Of a DNA stretch of 64,000 nt, positions 24,363 to 33,431 are shown one piece after another (the first letter of the stretch is position 1; each line of letters begins with the position of its first letter). The notes beneath the pieces were generated by a model that saw only the letters and a list, made by a program, of their open reading frames with translations, was not told the DNA's origin and ran no database searches. Made by a program: the position numbers and the translations under genes. The stretch is from JAEUIE01 sp046350055 (lineage in GTDB: Bacteria; Planctomycetota; Planctomycetia; Gemmatales; HRBIN36): contig JAXMBC010000001.1 of the NCBI GenBank assembly GCA_046350055.1, forward strand, positions 3,472,001 through 3,536,000, given 5' to 3'.

Positions 24363-27077
24363 TTACTTGCCCAACCCCGCTTGCGCTGCTGCCAATCGGG
24401 CAATAGGCACACGGAACGGGCTGCAACTCACATAATCCAGCCCGATCTTGTCGCAGAATTTGACACTATCGGGATCGCCTCCGTGTTCACCACAGATGCC
24501 GATCTTGAGTTGCTTGCGAACACTACGACCTTTATCGACACCCATCTTCATCAGGCTGCCGACGCCATCCTGGTCGATGGTAGCGAAAGGATCAGCAGCG
24601 ATGATGTCAGCCTTCTTCGGATCCGTGTACGGGCTGATGAAGGGACCATAGTCATCTCGGCTGACGCCCAGTGTGGTCTGAGTCAGATCGTTTGTACCGA
24701 AGCTGAAGAACTCAGCATTGGCAGCGATCTGATCAGCCACCACGCAGGCGCGGGGCAACTCAATCATGGTGCCTACCAGGTATTCCAGGGTCGTGCCTGT
24801 CTCGGCAAAGACCTTGGCTGCGGTATCGCGGACGATCTTTTCCTGGTTGGTGTATTCCTTCTGGAAACCAACCAGGGGAATCATCACTTCAGGCAATACG
24901 GTGATGCCTTCCTTCTTGACGGCGACAGCAGCTTCGAAGATGGCCCGGGCCTGCATGGCAGTGATTTCCGGATAGACGATGCCGAGCCGACAGCCACGGT
25001 GTCCGAGCATGGGATTTGCTTCATGCAGTTCGCTGACGCGGCGCATGATCTGGTCTTTGGTGATGCCCAGCTTGTTGGCCATTTCATTCTGTTCACTGGG
25101 CCCGTGAGGGAGGAACTCGTGAAGCGGTGGATCGAGAAGGCGAATGGTGACGGGCTTGCCTGCCATGGCCTTGAACAGACCGATGAAGTCTTTCCGCTGG
25201 AAAGGCAGCATCTTGTCGAGTGCCTTCACGCGGCTGGGTGTATCTTCCGCCATGATCATCTCACGCATTTCGGTGATATGATCGAAGAACATGTGTTCGG
25301 TGCGGCACAGGCCGATGCCTTCAGCACCGAAGGCAATGGCTTCCGCAGCCTGATCGGGAAGATCGGCATTGGTGCGGACCTTGATCTTGCGGTACTGGTC
25401 GGACCAGTCCATCACCATCTTGAAACGGCGGTAGACGTCTGACTTCTCAGGTGCCAGTTCTTTCTTGATCAGAACCTGCACTACTTCACTGGGGCTGGTA
25501 GCAATGGATCCAGCAAACACTTCGCCGGTAAAGCCATCGATGCTGATATCGTCACCTTCCTTGAAGGTCTGGCCCTTCACTGTGACGGTACCCTTGTCGT
25601 TATCGATGTTGAGTTCACCAGCACCGACGATGCAGACCTTACCCATTTGACGGCTGACGAGAGCGGCGTGACTGCTGACGCCACCGACGGCAGTGAGGAT
25701 GCCTAATGCGGCCTTCATGCCGCGAAGATCTTCCGGAGTGGTTTCTTTGCGAACCAGGATCAGGTTGACATTGGGGTTGGCATTTTTCATGGCCTCGGCT
25801 TTCTGGGGCGTGCAGACGATCTTGCCAGTGGCTGCGCCAGGCCCGGCGGGAATACCCTTGGTGAGCAACTTTCCAGCCTTGCTCGCTGCCTTCTTTGCTT
25901 CGATGTTGAAGAGAGGCTGTAGCAACTGGCTTAAGTCACCGGCGGGGATAAACTTGGATGAAATGGCATCTTCTTTGGAGATAATGCCTTCTTCAACCAG
26001 GTCTGTAGCAACGCGGACTGCAGCAAAACCGGTACGTTTGGCATTGCGGGTCTGGAGCATGTAGAGCTTGTTGCGGGAAATCGTGAATTCGATGTCCTGC
26101 ATGTTCTTGTAATGCTTCTCCAACTTCTGACCAACCGCGACGAGTTCCTTGTAAGCGGAAGGCATGTCAGTGCCGAGCGTCTCCTCGATGCGCTTGGTCG
26201 GACGTGAACCATTGACGACGTCTTCACCCTGAGCATTGATGAGGTAATCACCGCAGATACCGGGAGTTCCCAGAGCACCATCGCGGGTGAGAGCCACGCC
26301 GGTGGCACAGTCGTCGCCGAGGTTGCCGAAGACCATTGCCATGACGTTACACGCTGTGCCCCATTCATCGGGGATGCCATACTGGCGACGGTACACGCAG
26401 GCACGATCATTCATCCACGAACCGAAGACAGCACCGATGGCCTGCCAGATTTGTTCGTGTGGATCGGTGGGGAAGTCCTTCCCAGTGTACTTCTTGATGG
26501 CAGCCTTGTAGTCAACAATGATCTGCTTGAGCGATTCGACGCTCAGTTCATTGTCGAGCTTGACGCCTTGCTTTTCCTTGGCCTTGTCCAGGATGTGGTG
26601 GAAGGGTTCGTCCTTGTGGCCCTTCAGACCCATCACAACTTCGCCGAACATCAACAACAGACGGCGATAGCTATCGAGAGCGAAGCGTTCGTTGCCCGAC
26701 TGCTTGGCGAGGGCCTGAACCGTTACATCATTGAGACCGATGTTGAGTACGGTGTCCATCATGCCCGGCATCGAATCGCGACCGCCGGAACGGCAGGCGA
26801 GAAGCAGTGGGTTCGTGGCATCTCCGAACTTGGCACCCATGGTCTTTTCGACGTTCTTGAGTGCTTCTTCTACCTGGGCCTTGAGTTCAGCGGGGTACTT
26901 TTTGCCGTTGGCATAAAAGTAGGTGCAGACTTCGGTGCTGATGGTGAAACCTGCGGGCACCGGCAGGCCAATGAGGGTCATCTCCGCAAGGTTGGCTCCT
27001 TTGCCACCAAGGAGGTTTTTCATGTCAGCTTTGCCATCAGCCTTGCCGTCGCCGAAGAAATAAACGTACTTGGACAT
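24363..27077 (-). CDS. ppdK: pyruvate, phosphate dikinase
   Basis: The protein has 904 residues from the ATG at 27077 (AGGAAAG upstream); the frame is open further but without support. The N-terminal ATP-grasp nucleotide-binding part begins VYFFGDGKADGK and LLGGKGANLAEM. The phosphohistidine is His470 in GGVSSHAALVS. The C-terminal PEP/pyruvate barrel has the catalytic Cys862 in ICGEHGGDP. It interconverts PEP and pyruvate with AMP/PPi or ATP/Pi, in gluconeogenesis or PPi-linked glycolysis. Length and domain order are standard. It is the last gene of a minus-strand run with tsaD, rluA and a thioesterase. Confidence 0.96.
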   Translation of the reverse strand: MSKYVYFFGDGKADGKADMKNLLGGKGANLAEMTLIGLPVPAGFTISTEVCTYFYANGKKYPAELKAQVEEALKNVEKTMGAKFGDATNPLLLACRSGGRDSMPGMMDTVLNIGLNDVTVQALAKQSGNERFALDSYRRLLLMFGEVVMGLKGHKDEPFHHILDKAKEKQGVKLDNELSVESLKQIIVDYKAAIKKYTGKDFPTDPHEQIWQAIGAVFGSWMNDRACVYRRQYGIPDEWGTACNVMAMVFGNLGDDCATGVALTRDGALGTPGICGDYLINAQGEDVVNGSRPTKRIEETLGTDMPSAYKELVAVGQKLEKHYKNMQDIEFTISRNKLYMLQTRNAKRTGFAAVRVATDLVEEGIISKEDAISSKFIPAGDLSQLLQPLFNIEAKKAASKAGKLLTKGIPAGPGAATGKIVCTPQKAEAMKNANPNVNLILVRKETTPEDLRGMKAALGILTAVGGVSSHAALVSRQMGKVCIVGAGELNIDNDKGTVTVKGQTFKEGDDISIDGFTGEVFAGSIATSPSEVVQVLIKKELAPEKSDVYRRFKMVMDWSDQYRKIKVRTNADLPDQAAEAIAFGAEGIGLCRTEHMFFDHITEMREMIMAEDTPSRVKALDKMLPFQRKDFIGLFKAMAGKPVTIRLLDPPLHEFLPHGPSEQNEMANKLGITKDQIMRRVSELHEANPMLGHRGCRLGIVYPEITAMQARAIFEAAVAVKKEGITVLPEVMIPLVGFQKEYTNQEKIVRDTAAKVFAETGTTLEYLVGTMIELPRACVVADQIAANAEFFSFGTNDLTQTTLGVSRDDYGPFISPYTDPKKADIIAADPFATIDQDGVGSLMKMGVDKGRSVRKQLKIGICGEHGGDPDSVKFCDKIGLDYVSCSPFRVPIARLAAAQAGLGK

Positions 27078-27196
27078 GGTCTTTCCTGAGAGGTAGGTCG
27101 ATACGAAAAGAGACCGCGCTGGACAGAGCGGTCCGCATACGGCTTGTGGGAGAGTACTAGAAATGTAGGGAGAATGTGGGGGCTTGGGTAGACGAA

Positions 27197-28240
27197 TTAG
27201 CCTTTGCGTTTGACCTTCCGCCCACTCCAAACCGGCTCGGCATCGATATCCAGACCTGCGATCTCTACCGCTCGCCATGATTCAACAGCTAGAGCGGCCA
27301 TGGCAGCATTATCGGTACACCAGGCCATCGGCGGGATGATGACTTCCACCTTGGCCTGTTCTGCCATGGTTTGCAACGCTGTTCGAAAGGCTTGATTGGC
27401 AGTGACTCCGCCGCCAACAGCAAGGGTTCGCAGCTTCATTTTCGTTAATGCCTGACGACATTTCTCGACCAGAACATCAACGACAGCTTGTTGGAAACTC
27501 GCTGCTACGTCAGCCTTGACCTGTTCACTCAGGAGAGTGCGTGCATTTTCCAGATCACGCAGGCAGTACCGCACAGCTGTCTTCAGCCCGCTGAAGCTGA
27601 AGTCGAGTCGATCTTCATGAAAGAAACTGCGAGGGAAGGTGAATGCCTTCGGATTCCCAGCATTGGCTGCTCGTTCCACGGCTGGGCCACCTGGAAAGCC
27701 GAGACCTAGCAGAGCTGCGACTTTGTCGAAGGCTTCGCCTGCTGCATCATCGATGGTTCCGCCAAGAGGCTGAGTGTGTAATGCATCTTGACAGTGAAAT
27801 ACTGTCGTATGGCCACCGCTGACGACGAGGCCAATGCATGGGTAGATATCCCGCTGGGCAGCCAGTCGGCACGCGTAAAGGTGGGCATCAATGTGATTGA
27901 CTGCCAGCAGTGGGATACCGAGTGACCAACTGAGTGCCTTGGCAGCTGAAACGCCGACCAGCAATGCACCCACCAGTCCGGGGCGATTCATCACGGCGAT
28001 AGCATTGATTTGCTGCAGTGTGATGCCAGCCTCTCTGAGCGCATTGTCAATGACCGGCAATACTTGTTGCAAGTGCGCACGCGCTGCCACCTCGGGCACT
28101 ACGCCACCGAAACGGGCATGTAGTTTGAGCTGCGACGCAACCACACTGGAACGAATGACAGGGCCTGATTCAGGCGTACCAGCCTCAAAGACCGCTGCCG
28201 CAGTTTCATCGCAAGATGTCTCGATGGATAGAAAGAGCAT
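27197..28240 (-). CDS. tsaD: tRNA N6-adenosine threonylcarbamoyltransferase
   Basis: The 347-residue ASKHA-fold protein begins LSIETSCDET. It has the metal-binding H-I-D-A-H motif (VNHIDAHLYA), LVVSGGHT and FDKVAALLGLGFPGGP, all diagnostic of TsaD/Kae1. With TsaB and TsaE it makes t6A37 in tRNAs reading ANN codons. The C-terminal tail is rich in basic residues. It lies 64 bases downstream of rluA and 119 bases upstream of ppdK, on the same strand. Confidence 0.96.
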   Translation of the reverse strand: MLFLSIETSCDETAAAVFEAGTPESGPVIRSSVVASQLKLHARFGGVVPEVAARAHLQQVLPVIDNALREAGITLQQINAIAVMNRPGLVGALLVGVSAAKALSWSLGIPLLAVNHIDAHLYACRLAAQRDIYPCIGLVVSGGHTTVFHCQDALHTQPLGGTIDDAAGEAFDKVAALLGLGFPGGPAVERAANAGNPKAFTFPRSFFHEDRLDFSFSGLKTAVRYCLRDLENARTLLSEQVKADVAASFQQAVVDVLVEKCRQALTKMKLRTLAVGGGVTANQAFRTALQTMAEQAKVEVIIPPMAWCTDNAAMAALAVESWRAVEIAGLDIDAEPVWSGRKVKRKG

Positions 28241-28304
28241 GCATCAAGTTCGGGTGGTACAGATACTCAAGTATTCTAGAAAGACGCTGACAGGGTGTGC
28301 CGAC

Positions 28305-29159
28305 CTATTCAAAGCCCGCAGGCAGTGGAGCAAGATAGGTCCTGGCGGGCTTCTCACCGAGTGCTGGAAGCTCCAGTCGATGGGCATGCAGCATCAACCG
28401 TTTGGCGGAATGGACGTTGCCATACAAACGGTCGCCCAGGATAGGGGAGCCCAGATGGGCGAGGTGCACCCGCAGTTGATGGGTTCGCCCTGTTTCGGGC
28501 CAGAGGCGAACATGTTGCACATTTCTTCCTGTCATATTGGGAATTAGCTCATATCGTGTTACAGCGTGCTGGCCACCGACTGCCACTACCACCATCTGAT
28601 CGCGACGTGCCGGGTCCATGCCCAGCCTTGCTTCAATCACGCCTTCAGGCTTCAAATGATGGGGCCATGCCACCGCTGCTCGATACTCCTTGGTGACTTC
28701 ACGGGTTTTGAACGCCTTGTCCAGCAGCTTGTTGATCCTGCCGGGGCGAGTGAGCAGTACTACACCGGATGTATCACGATCAAGGCGATGAAACAGAAGC
28801 AATTCACCAAAGTGAGCCTTGGCGAGATCGTGCAGGTTAACAGCATGAACAGAACGAGATGGGGCGCTGAGTAATCCCGCTGGCTTATTGATCGCCACAA
28901 TGTCGCCATCGTCGGCAATGAGCCAGGCGGGGTCGAAACTGGCTGTGGGAACCGGCTTCACATCTGCTGGTACTTCGGTTTCGATCGTGTCGCCACGGAA
29001 CACTTTCCAGGAAGCGAGCCATACGACTTTGCCATTCACCTTCACACGACGCATGCTGATGGCTCGGCCTATCTCTTTGCGGCCCCATTGGGGGAAATGA
29101 TGCCGCAGGGCTTGGTCTAGCCGCTGTCCTTCGGTATCTTCGGTCAGTTTGATTTTCAT
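28305..29159 (-). CDS. RluA-family pseudouridine synthase
   Basis: The 284-residue protein has an N-terminal S4 RNA-binding domain (LDQALRHHFPQWGRKEIGRA) and the catalytic HRLDRDTSG motif with its Asp. A typical C-terminal GRTHQLRVHLAHLGSPILGD follows. It isomerises uridine to pseudouridine in rRNA or tRNA; the exact target position is not clear from sequence alone. Its start codon overlaps the stop of the upstream thioesterase (ATGA), so the two are translationally coupled. Confidence 0.93.
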   Translation of the reverse strand: MKIKLTEDTEGQRLDQALRHHFPQWGRKEIGRAISMRRVKVNGKVVWLASWKVFRGDTIETEVPADVKPVPTASFDPAWLIADDGDIVAINKPAGLLSAPSRSVHAVNLHDLAKAHFGELLLFHRLDRDTSGVVLLTRPGRINKLLDKAFKTREVTKEYRAAVAWPHHLKPEGVIEARLGMDPARRDQMVVVAVGGQHAVTRYELIPNMTGRNVQHVRLWPETGRTHQLRVHLAHLGSPILGDRLYGNVHSAKRLMLHAHRLELPALGEKPARTYLAPLPAGFE

Positions 29160-29587
29160 GGTGTAGCAGTAACCGGGTTGGGAAGAAGGTACTGCTCAAA
29201 CCGAGGTCTGTCGTCTGCAGTAAGTCGCCGCGGTCGGCCGCTGGCGAACTCGACGAACAAGCCTCGTTGTCTGCCGCTGGCTGCGAGGTCGCCTTTGCCA
29301 TTGAGGAAACGGTATTCGAGCCAGGCACTGGCGTGGGAGAGTTCCGAGAACCAGGTCTCAGCCCGGACACTATCGCCGAGCACAAGAGGCTTCTTGTACA
29401 CAATTTGTGATTCAACCAGGACTGGTCCGAAGCCCTGGCGTGCAATCTCTTCCACGGGCATTCCGATTGCGTCGAGCAGACGGGAACGAGCGATTTCCAT
29501 CCACTGCACATACACGATATTGCTGACGTGTTTCATGAAGTCGATCTGGAACGTATAGATCGACAAATCAAAGCAGAGCTTCTTCAA
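29156..29587 (-). CDS. acyl-CoA thioesterase (4HBT hotdog fold)
   Basis: The 143-residue hotdog-fold protein has IDFMKHVSNIVYVQWMEIARSR, matching the 4-hydroxybenzoyl-CoA thioesterase pattern D-x-x-x-H-V-x-N-x-x-Y. The common Gly before His is replaced by Lys (M-K-H). It probably hydrolyses short or medium acyl-CoAs. It is the first gene of the minus-strand run thioesterase-rluA-tsaD-ppdK. Confidence 0.85.
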   Translation of the reverse strand: MKKLCFDLSIYTFQIDFMKHVSNIVYVQWMEIARSRLLDAIGMPVEEIARQGFGPVLVESQIVYKKPLVLGDSVRAETWFSELSHASAWLEYRFLNGKGDLAASGRQRGLFVEFASGRPRRLTADDRPRFEQYLLPNPVTATP

Positions 29588-29695
29588 GTGAACCTCTTCT
29601 AAGCAACGTTACCTCTCAGGATAATCCACTTGCACAGATTTAGGCAAGCAATGACTGCATTTATGATTTGGTAATCACCTGCATGAATTGTGTTT

Positions 29696-29733
29696 CATGG
29701 ACAGACTCCACTTGCACGAAATCGCTGTCCATG
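29696..29733. repeat. 9-bp inverted repeat upstream of the DUF481-like gene
   Basis: CATGGACAG at 29696-29704 and CTGTCCATG at 29725-29733, about 68 bases before the start at 29801. The spacing of 20 bases suits either an operator for a dimeric regulator or a hairpin. CCACTTGCAC also occurs twice in this 213-base intergenic region (about 29627 and 29708). Confidence 0.35.
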
Positions 29734-29800
29734 CTATCGCCCCCATGGGGAAACTTGACTCATTCTGAATTTAATCAAGTGCGAGAGGGGAACTGACGAC

Positions 29801-30646
29801 ATGCCTCGCTTATTGACACGCTGCCTGATCATACTGACGCTGATTGGAATCGCCTCCAGAGTAGAGGCACAGAATATGGCACCGACCATGTTCAAGCCGC
29901 CGACATCGTTTGTGGAAATGCCAAAAGATCAGCCGCCACCCAGTGCGGTTCCCGGTGATTGCCCTGCGACTTTTCTACCCCCTGTAGCGGTGGTCAATCC
30001 CTGGACGGGAGCGATGGAATTTGGCGTCAATGGCGCCAATGGAAACAGCGAAAACTTCAACCTTCGCTATGGTCTGGGACTGCGTCGCAAGACTGATGAC
30101 AATATCTTCACCTTCGATACGCAGTATAATCTGGCCTCGATGGATAATGTCCGTACCCAGAATCGACTCTTTTCCATCGCACGTGACGAGTGGTACTTTC
30201 GGGGCACTGCCCTGGGTTTGTTCGTTGATGGAACATTTGAATACGACGAATTTCGCGCTTTCGATTTCCGCATCGCGACTCACGCAGGTGTGATGTACAA
30301 ATTCATCGACAATGGCCAGACCTTGCTCAAGGGGCGGGCTGGTGCTGGTGCGAGCCGTGAATTCGGTGGTCCCAACGAAGACTGGACCCCTGAACTGATC
30401 TTTGGCTTTGATTTCGATCACAAATTCAACGACTGCACCAAGTTCTTCGCCACAGCAGACTTCATTCCGAATGTCACCAACTTCAGCGACTACCGTCTGC
30501 AGATGCAGGCTGGGTTTGAAACCATGCTCTCGAAGGAATACAACCTGGCACTTAAGCTGGGTGTGCAGGATCTATATGACAGCACACCTGAAGGTCGCCT
30601 GTCCAACGATCTGTTTTACTTCGTCTCTCTGATTTGGAAGTTTTAA
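29801..30646 (+). CDS. DUF481-family outer-membrane beta-barrel protein
   Basis: The 281-residue protein has a signal peptide (CLIILTLIGIASRVEA), a proline-rich spacer and a barrel-like C-terminal region of alternating strands (NLRYGLGLRRKTDDNIFTFD, FRGTALGLFVDGTFEYDEF). It ends VSLIWKF with a terminal Phe, the usual outer-membrane protein signal. The pattern fits DUF481 (YdiY-like) proteins, which are outer-membrane barrels of unclear role. It stands alone; a heptamer-repeat region follows. Confidence 0.8.
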   Translation: MPRLLTRCLIILTLIGIASRVEAQNMAPTMFKPPTSFVEMPKDQPPPSAVPGDCPATFLPPVAVVNPWTGAMEFGVNGANGNSENFNLRYGLGLRRKTDDNIFTFDTQYNLASMDNVRTQNRLFSIARDEWYFRGTALGLFVDGTFEYDEFRAFDFRIATHAGVMYKFIDNGQTLLKGRAGAGASREFGGPNEDWTPELIFGFDFDHKFNDCTKFFATADFIPNVTNFSDYRLQMQAGFETMLSKEYNLALKLGVQDLYDSTPEGRLSNDLFYFVSLIWKF

Positions 30647-30648
30647 CG

Positions 30649-30676
30649 AGAAGTTAGAAGTAAGGAGCTAGAAGCT
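30649..30676 (+). repeat. heptamer repeat array (AGAAGTT type), left arm
   Basis: Four contiguous 7-mers: AGAAGTT, AGAAGTA, AGGAGCT, AGAAGCT. They start three bases after the stop of the 29801 gene. The array is the inverted partner of the seven-unit array at 30728-30776. Confidence 0.8.
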
Positions 30677-30727
30677 GGGTGAAGGAGTTCGAGATCCGCA
30701 CTCTTTCATCTTCGAGCAACGGCATCT

Positions 30728-30776
30728 TTCTTCTAACTCCTGGCTCCTGACTTCTGACTTCTAACCACTGACTTCT
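30728..30776 (-). repeat. heptamer repeat array (AGAAGTC type), right arm
   Basis: Read on the minus strand this is seven contiguous 7-mers: AGAAGTC, AGTGGTT, AGAAGTC, AGAAGTC, AGGAGCC, AGGAGTT, AGAAGAA. It is inverted relative to 30649-30676 and could form a large hairpin with it. It ends two bases before the ATG at 30778. Confidence 0.8.
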
Positions 30777-30777
30777 T

Positions 30778-31449
30778 ATGAAACGCTCCTGGTGGATATC
30801 GCTTTTGCTGGCACTGTTACTCCTGGGTGGTCTGGGAGGAGCGGGGTATGCTGTCATGACGCATCAGCCTGCCTTTTATGAAATGGCCAGGGTGCCTGCC
30901 GGTCCGGAACGGCTGACAGCTTCTCACGAATTCGAGCAACGGGCGCAGATTCTGGCCAACCAGGCAGCTTTTCATAAGAGCTGGAATTTCAGTTGCTCCA
31001 CGCAACAGATCAACAGTTACTTCGTCGAAGACTTTCTGAAAACCAAACTGCTGCCTGACTATGTGCACGATCTGCGAGTGCAGTTCCTGGATGATGAATT
31101 GAGGCTGGGCTTTCAGTATGGCGAAGGCCACCTGAAAACTGTCATCTCCATGCATGCCAAGGCATGGCTCTCACCACGGGATCCCAACACTATCGTGATT
31201 GAGTTTATCTCGCTGCAAGCTGGTGCCATGCCTTTTGGCATCAAGGCATTTCATGAAGAGATTGGAGAGCTATTGCGCAAACAGCATATCAAGGTGCTGT
31301 GGTACCGCAAGGATGGGCACCCAACGATGGTGCTGAAGTTTCAGTCCGACCGCCGCGAGCCCAGCTTCCATTTCAAGCGGCTGGAGTTCAAACAAGGCCA
31401 TTTCCACCTCGAAGGGGAAACACTCGATCCCGAGGCGCCGAAGCAGTAG
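30778..31449 (+). CDS. single-pass membrane-anchored protein of unknown function
   Basis: The 223-residue protein has one N-terminal membrane helix (LLLALLLLGGLGGAGYAVM) and an extracytoplasmic domain of mixed strands and helices. The arrangement (anchor, then FSCSTQQINSYF, then FQYGEGHLKTVISMHAKAWLSP) resembles YpmS/DUF2140-type lipid-binding-like proteins, but the match is weak. The start lies two bases after a heptamer repeat array, so no normal ribosome-binding site is present. The function is unknown. Confidence 0.6.
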   Translation: MKRSWWISLLLALLLLGGLGGAGYAVMTHQPAFYEMARVPAGPERLTASHEFEQRAQILANQAAFHKSWNFSCSTQQINSYFVEDFLKTKLLPDYVHDLRVQFLDDELRLGFQYGEGHLKTVISMHAKAWLSPRDPNTIVIEFISLQAGAMPFGIKAFHEEIGELLRKQHIKVLWYRKDGHPTMVLKFQSDRREPSFHFKRLEFKQGHFHLEGETLDPEAPKQ

Positions 31450-31520
31450 TAGTTGGTCGAGCTATTTGAAAAGACGTTTCAATTACCCGTAAGTCTGTTG
31501 TCCAAACTGACAACCGTCCA

Positions 31521-31543
31521 GACTCCTGACTTCTGTGACTTCT
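31521..31543 (-). repeat. short heptamer repeat (AGAAGTC type)
   Basis: On the minus strand: AGAAGTC, a two-base gap (AC), AGAAGTC, AGGAGTC. It is the same repeat unit as at 30728-30776 and again lies in the leader of a gene (ATG at 31560). Confidence 0.65.
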
Positions 31544-31559
31544 CCCCTATCACAACTGC

Positions 31560-32483
31560 ATGACTTCCACGTCTCCTGCCACCCCGCTCTCTCCATGGGT
31601 GGTCCCGACGGCTTTGGCCGTCCTGTATTTTTCCTGGGGTACCACGAACCTGGCCATCCGCATCGGCGTGAAGGATATTCCGCCGTTTTATTTCGGGGGC
31701 GTGCGGCTGGTGATCGCCGGGCTAGTCATCCTGCTGATACAGGCCCGGTTCACCGGGCAATGGAAACTCAGCATGAGAGATCTGGGCCGATGCGCCCTCT
31801 CCAGTACGCTACTGTTTGTCGGCGGCAATGGCCTGCTGACCTGTGCGATGATCTACATCGAATCGGGGTTGGCAGCGGTGGTGGTGGCACCATCCCCCAT
31901 CTGGATGGCGCTCATGGAGGTGGCCATCCCGCATGGTGATCGACTCTCCAGGAAAGGATGGGTCGGTCTGTTCCTGGGCTTTCTTGGTATCGCCATTCTG
32001 GCGATCTACAAATTCAGTGGCAGCCTCAGCAGCGACGGGCAACTGGGATTTCTACTGGCCTCGGCATCTGCCCTGGTTTGGTCGTTGGGGAGTGTACTTT
32101 CGAAATACAATCGGCCCCGGGCACCAGTATGGGTTGTTGCAGGATACCAGATGCTGCTCGGCGGCATCAGCATGCTGGTCGTCGGCACTTTTCTCGGCGA
32201 AGCATCCCGACTGTCCAGTGAGTCGTTCACCTGGTCCGCGCTCCTGGCGTTTCTCTATCTGCTTATCATCGGTTCGTTGATCGGATTTGTCATTTATCAG
32301 TTCCTGCTAACAAACGTGTCGCTGGCACTGGCAGGCACCTACGCCTATGTCACGCCAATCATCGCCCTCATTCTGGGGGCTGTAGCGGCGAACGAAGAAG
32401 TTCCGCTTGCAGCTGTGAGTGCTCTGATTCTGACTTTGATGGGCGTAGCGCTGATCAAGCAGGGGATGAAAAAGGGCACCTAG
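31560..32483 (+). CDS. EamA/DMT-family transporter
   Basis: The 307-residue protein has about ten hydrophobic segments in two EamA repeats (SWGTTNLAIRIGVKDIPP in the first; YLLIIGSLIGFVIYQFLL and YAYVTPIIALILGAV in the second). The Y-V-T-P-I-I motif near the C-terminus is typical of drug/metabolite exporters of the RhaT/YedA kind. It exports amino acids or small metabolites; the substrate is unknown. It is followed by the secreted PD40 protein (42-base gap) and the sulfatase. Confidence 0.9.
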   Translation: MTSTSPATPLSPWVVPTALAVLYFSWGTTNLAIRIGVKDIPPFYFGGVRLVIAGLVILLIQARFTGQWKLSMRDLGRCALSSTLLFVGGNGLLTCAMIYIESGLAAVVVAPSPIWMALMEVAIPHGDRLSRKGWVGLFLGFLGIAILAIYKFSGSLSSDGQLGFLLASASALVWSLGSVLSKYNRPRAPVWVVAGYQMLLGGISMLVVGTFLGEASRLSSESFTWSALLAFLYLLIIGSLIGFVIYQFLLTNVSLALAGTYAYVTPIIALILGAVAANEEVPLAAVSALILTLMGVALIKQGMKKGT

Positions 32484-32525
32484 CAGCTTTGCCATATCTT
32501 AAGTGCAACCGCTTGGGAGTTGCCT

Positions 32526-33419
32526 ATGCGCCTGGTGATACTCTTGTTTGCTTTGCCTGGATTCTGTTACGTCGAAATGACGTCCCATTCCAATAAGCCC
32601 AAGATCATCAATATGGAACGGCTCAACACGGCCGCAGATGAAGATGATCCCTCGCCTTCGCCTGATGGCAACCAGTTCCTGTACACGACGATAGTGAAAG
32701 AAGAAAAGACACTTTTCCTTGCCACACGTGCGAGTGCCAATGAGGCACTGTCCAAAGGCAAACCGATGGAAGAACTCTCCGGGGAGGGGAGTTGTCTCAG
32801 TCCCTGCCTGCAAGCCAGGGACAAGGATGGCTGGGAATATCTCTACTTTGCAACCCAGTACCATACAGATGCCAGGAAGAAGAACTATGACCTCTACCGG
32901 GTGGGGCGGTTCAACCCGTTGCGTCCTTTTCAGGGATTCAATGCAGCCAGTCCGATTCAAGCCACCACGACGGAATCTGATGAGATTGCCCCCTGGGTGA
33001 GTGCCGATGTGAAGGTGCTGTATTTCAGCAGAAGGACAGCCAGCGGTTGGCAACTCATGAAGTGCGTCGCACAGCAGCCACACTCTTTTGAAAAACCAGA
33101 GTCGGTTGGGCTGGAGATTGGTTACCATCGGGCGGTTCTGTCTAAAACCATGCTGACAATGATTGTGCAGGGGCCTCTGAAATCGGGTGAAACTCGCCAG
33201 GGGCTGTTCGTCTGCAAGCGGGCCAGGTTGGACGAACCCTGGGCCAGTCCCAGGCCAATCACCTCAATCAATAGTGATGAGGGGGCAGTTGGAACCGTGT
33301 CTCCTGCGTTGAGTGGTGATACCCGTTTTCTCTACTTCGCCAGTGACCGCCCCGGCGGCAAGGGCGGGCTCGATCTCTATGTCGTGGCAGTGAGCGAAGT
33401 GGATGAACTCAAGAAGTAA
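32526..33419 (+). CDS. secreted PD40/propeller-repeat protein
   Basis: The protein has 297 residues from the ATG at 32526, preceded by GGGAG at good spacing. A short signal peptide (LVILLFALPGFCYVE) leads to PD40-type propeller repeats (DDPSPSPDGNQFLY, APWVSADVKVLYFS, SPALSGDTRFLYFASDRPGGKGGLD). This resembles the Tol-Pal-like WD40/PD40 domain proteins found next to sulfatases in planctomycetes. It ends 12 bases before the sulfatase start, so the two are probably one transcription unit. Confidence 0.78.
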   Translation: MRLVILLFALPGFCYVEMTSHSNKPKIINMERLNTAADEDDPSPSPDGNQFLYTTIVKEEKTLFLATRASANEALSKGKPMEELSGEGSCLSPCLQARDKDGWEYLYFATQYHTDARKKNYDLYRVGRFNPLRPFQGFNAASPIQATTTESDEIAPWVSADVKVLYFSRRTASGWQLMKCVAQQPHSFEKPESVGLEIGYHRAVLSKTMLTMIVQGPLKSGETRQGLFVCKRARLDEPWASPRPITSINSDEGAVGTVSPALSGDTRFLYFASDRPGGKGGLDLYVVAVSEVDELKK

Positions 33420-33431
33420 CGGAGTTGTAGC

